Positions 5,938 through 7,281 of a stretch of DNA of 7,281 nt are shown one piece after another (position 1 is the first letter of the stretch; every line of letters begins with the position of its first letter). Made by a program: the position numbers and the translations under genes. The DNA comes from an uncultured bacterium (GTDB lineage Bacteria; Bacillota; Negativicutes; Veillonellales; Veillonellaceae): assembly GCA_905214495.1 (NCBI GenBank), contig CAJMLW010000033.1:1-7281 (forward strand), in the 5' to 3' direction. The notes under the pieces were generated by a model. That model saw nothing but the letters and a program-made list of their open reading frames with translations. It did not search any database and was not told the origin of the DNA.

Positions 5938-7200
5938 TTAACCACGCTGACAGAAATAAATAATATAATTTTTCTCAGGACTAACTGCTGCCCCCAGTGC
6001 ATATGGATGATTCCAATTACCACCGAAATCAAATAAATATATTACATAATCATCAGGTAATTTTACCGAATCTTCATTAAAAGAGAGTCTATGTAAATAT
6101 TGTTTCTGTAGTTTTCGATTCTCCAACTCTGTATAAATAGGATATTCCTTCTTATCTAAACCTACCGTATCCATCTGTTTAGGTTTTAATATATCTCGCT
6201 CAGCCTCTACTCTTTTTCGAGTTTCTATATAACGCTTATACTTAGCATCACTACTTTCACCATCAATTTTAATCTTATTAAACTCAGTCAACACTTGATT
6301 CTCTAATTCATATATTTCATCAACAGATTTCTCAATAGGATTATCCACTAGATTTTGTACATATTTACCCATAGGTACTGTTGTATTTTTTACAACAACT
6401 ATCGATGTAGGCAGTAAGGTTTTCAAGGTATCTGCATATTCCATATTCGAATCAACATAGTTTTTTACATATACATTAGATAAATCCGATTTCGAAATGA
6501 CAACTTTAGAATCAGTCTTTGCCTCATCAATGTAAGGCTTCAATTGATCTGGTGTACCACCAAAGGCCAGTTGTACATATGAACCGCCTTGCAAGAATGG
6601 GGGATTACTATGCAGATGAATATTCTTTGCAAAGCTAGGTATTTGTTTAGGAAACCCTGGAATCGTAGCAACTAGCTTATAATCCTTAGGATTATTAATA
6701 GGATACTCAATTAACTCTATGGGCTTAAAAAATGCCTCTATTGATTCTTTTATCTCCTCTTTAGTTCTAGCCGTATACAGATTATAAGATTTCCCTTTAT
6801 TCTTTTCAAGAAAGGCTTTAAATTCTTTATCACTTGCTTTATTCTTATCTGCACGTGTTCTGTAGGATGGAATATTAACTGGATTAGTTAACTTAATCTC
6901 CCCGTGTCCATTCTTTCTCATATAAGGACTTACGATACGTAATGGTTTATCTCGATTACCATATCCAATACCTTGCTTATTTGTTTCTAACGTATTATAA
7001 CGTGTGATTTGTTTAAGAGCCTTTTCATCCCGATCATTATAAAGAGGATCAAAAATTTGATACTCCACCTTCATATCTGACTTTTGTAAGTCTAACGTAA
7101 CACTTGACGTCTGACCTTGATTTTCAACTGATGCAGCCAAACTAGATTGACAAGACAATGCTAGCGAAAGCATACATAAAGCAATACTTTTTTTAATCAT
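5938..7200 (-). CDS. Secreted protein of unknown function, 420 aa
   Basis: I do not recognise a family. Residues 1-23 form a signal peptide (MIKKSIALCMLSLALS core) with likely signal peptidase I cleavage around SLA/A; the Cys17 context (ALSC) is a poor lipobox. The mature protein is rich in Lys, Asn, Tyr and Asp. Visible landmarks are a beta-like block at 171-215 (KLVATIPGFP, then GGSYVQLAFGG), a hydrophobic strand TSIVVVKN (265-272), a charged helical segment (286-340, possibly coiled coil), and a C-terminal hydrophobic and aromatic block (384-417; VIYLFDFGGNWNHPYALG, then YIIYFCQRG). No catalytic motif stands out. I chose the ATG at 7198-7200 because GGGAGAG lies about six bases upstream and the signal peptide then begins MIKK. 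An ATG nine codons earlier has no SD. The gene appears more AT-rich than the 138-2844 operon and is bracketed by minus-strand terminators, with no clear promoter in between. Confidence 0.8.
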   Translation of the reverse strand: MIKKSIALCMLSLALSCQSSLAASVENQGQTSSVTLDLQKSDMKVEYQIFDPLYNDRDEKALKQITRYNTLETNKQGIGYGNRDKPLRIVSPYMRKNGHGEIKLTNPVNIPSYRTRADKNKASDKEFKAFLEKNKGKSYNLYTARTKEEIKESIEAFFKPIELIEYPINNPKDYKLVATIPGFPKQIPSFAKNIHLHSNPPFLQGGSYVQLAFGGTPDQLKPYIDEAKTDSKVVISKSDLSNVYVKNYVDSNMEYADTLKTLLPTSIVVVKNTTVPMGKYVQNLVDNPIEKSVDEIYELENQVLTEFNKIKIDGESSDAKYKRYIETRKRVEAERDILKPKQMDTVGLDKKEYPIYTELENRKLQKQYLHRLSFNEDSVKLPDDYVIYLFDFGGNWNHPYALGAAVSPEKNYIIYFCQRG

Positions 7201-7237
7201 ATATCTCTCCCATAAAACTCTGCTCATACAGATATAG

Positions 7238-7268
7238 AAAAAGGACCTACAGCGAACTGTAGGTCCTT
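7238..7268 (-). terminator. Rho-independent terminator of an off-window minus-strand gene
   Basis: A perfect 12-bp stem (7241-7252 and 7257-7268) with the tetraloop CGAA is GC-rich in its core (GGACCTACAG) and is followed on the minus strand by a five-T run (complement of 7238-7242). It would end a minus-strand gene that lies beyond the right edge. It sits only 38 nt from the start codon of the secreted-protein gene. Confidence 0.82.
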
Positions 7269-7281
7269 ATATTTGGTGCGG

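Noticed and set aside
7138..7160. Lipoprotein signal in the secreted protein (Cys17)
   Set aside because: The residues before the Cys are ALS with Ala at -3, not the Leu/Val/Ile expected of a lipobox, and a signal peptidase I site follows a few residues later.
7201..7227. Upstream in-frame ATG for the secreted protein, adding nine residues
   Set aside because: There is no SD before it, whereas the ATG at 7200 has GGGAGAG at good spacing and gives a textbook signal peptide.

Overview
The window looks like chromosome of a low-GC diderm Firmicute of the Negativicutes, most likely Veillonella or a close relative. This is inference: the genes have strong Firmicute-type Shine-Dalgarno (SD) sites (AGGAGG, AAGGAG), yet one encodes a trimeric autotransporter with an ESPR-type signal peptide and a YadA outer-membrane anchor, which needs an outer membrane. 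No rRNA, tRNA, transposase or CRISPR array is visible.

Layout, left to right. (1) Positions 1-137 hold four tandem copies of CTCATATA at the window edge, a possible promoter reading left out of the window, and a hairpin terminator. (2) Positions 138-2844 hold a tight three-gene minus-strand operon, transcribed in the order polysaccharide deacetylase lipoprotein, membrane-anchored phosphodiester glycosidase (NAGPA-like), membrane-anchored propeller-like protein. Gaps are 11 and 8 nt, and each downstream SD overlaps the preceding stop codon. A good promoter with an extended -10 lies at 2882-2910. All three products should sit outside the cytoplasmic membrane, so the operon probably trims or remodels a cell-envelope or extracellular glycan. 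(3) A divergent plus-strand gene at 3021-3812 encodes an omega-amidase-like carbon-nitrogen hydrolase. It converges on a small minus-strand gene (3855-4067, 70 aa, unknown) across a shared bidirectional terminator. (4) Positions 4215-5489 encode a short YadA-type trimeric autotransporter with its own promoter (TTGACA, 17 bp, TATATT). (5) Positions 5499-5937 are AT-rich and non-coding. They carry that promoter, a strong minus-strand terminator and nested inverted repeats. (6) Positions 5938-7200 encode a secreted protein of unknown function, bounded on both sides by minus-strand terminators.

The most interesting points are: the autotransporter appears to have lost the usual ATG of its signal peptide, leaving an in-frame ATA (5496-5498) at near-normal SD spacing and an ATG three codons later at poor spacing; the same protein carries a well-formed coiled coil after its outer-membrane anchor, predicted to lie in the periplasm; the octamer repeat sits just downstream of a promoter-like sequence and could alter expression of an off-window gene; and the three-gene envelope operon combines two glycan-active enzymes with a propeller-like partner. 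I found no clear evidence for a defence system or other wholly new machinery.
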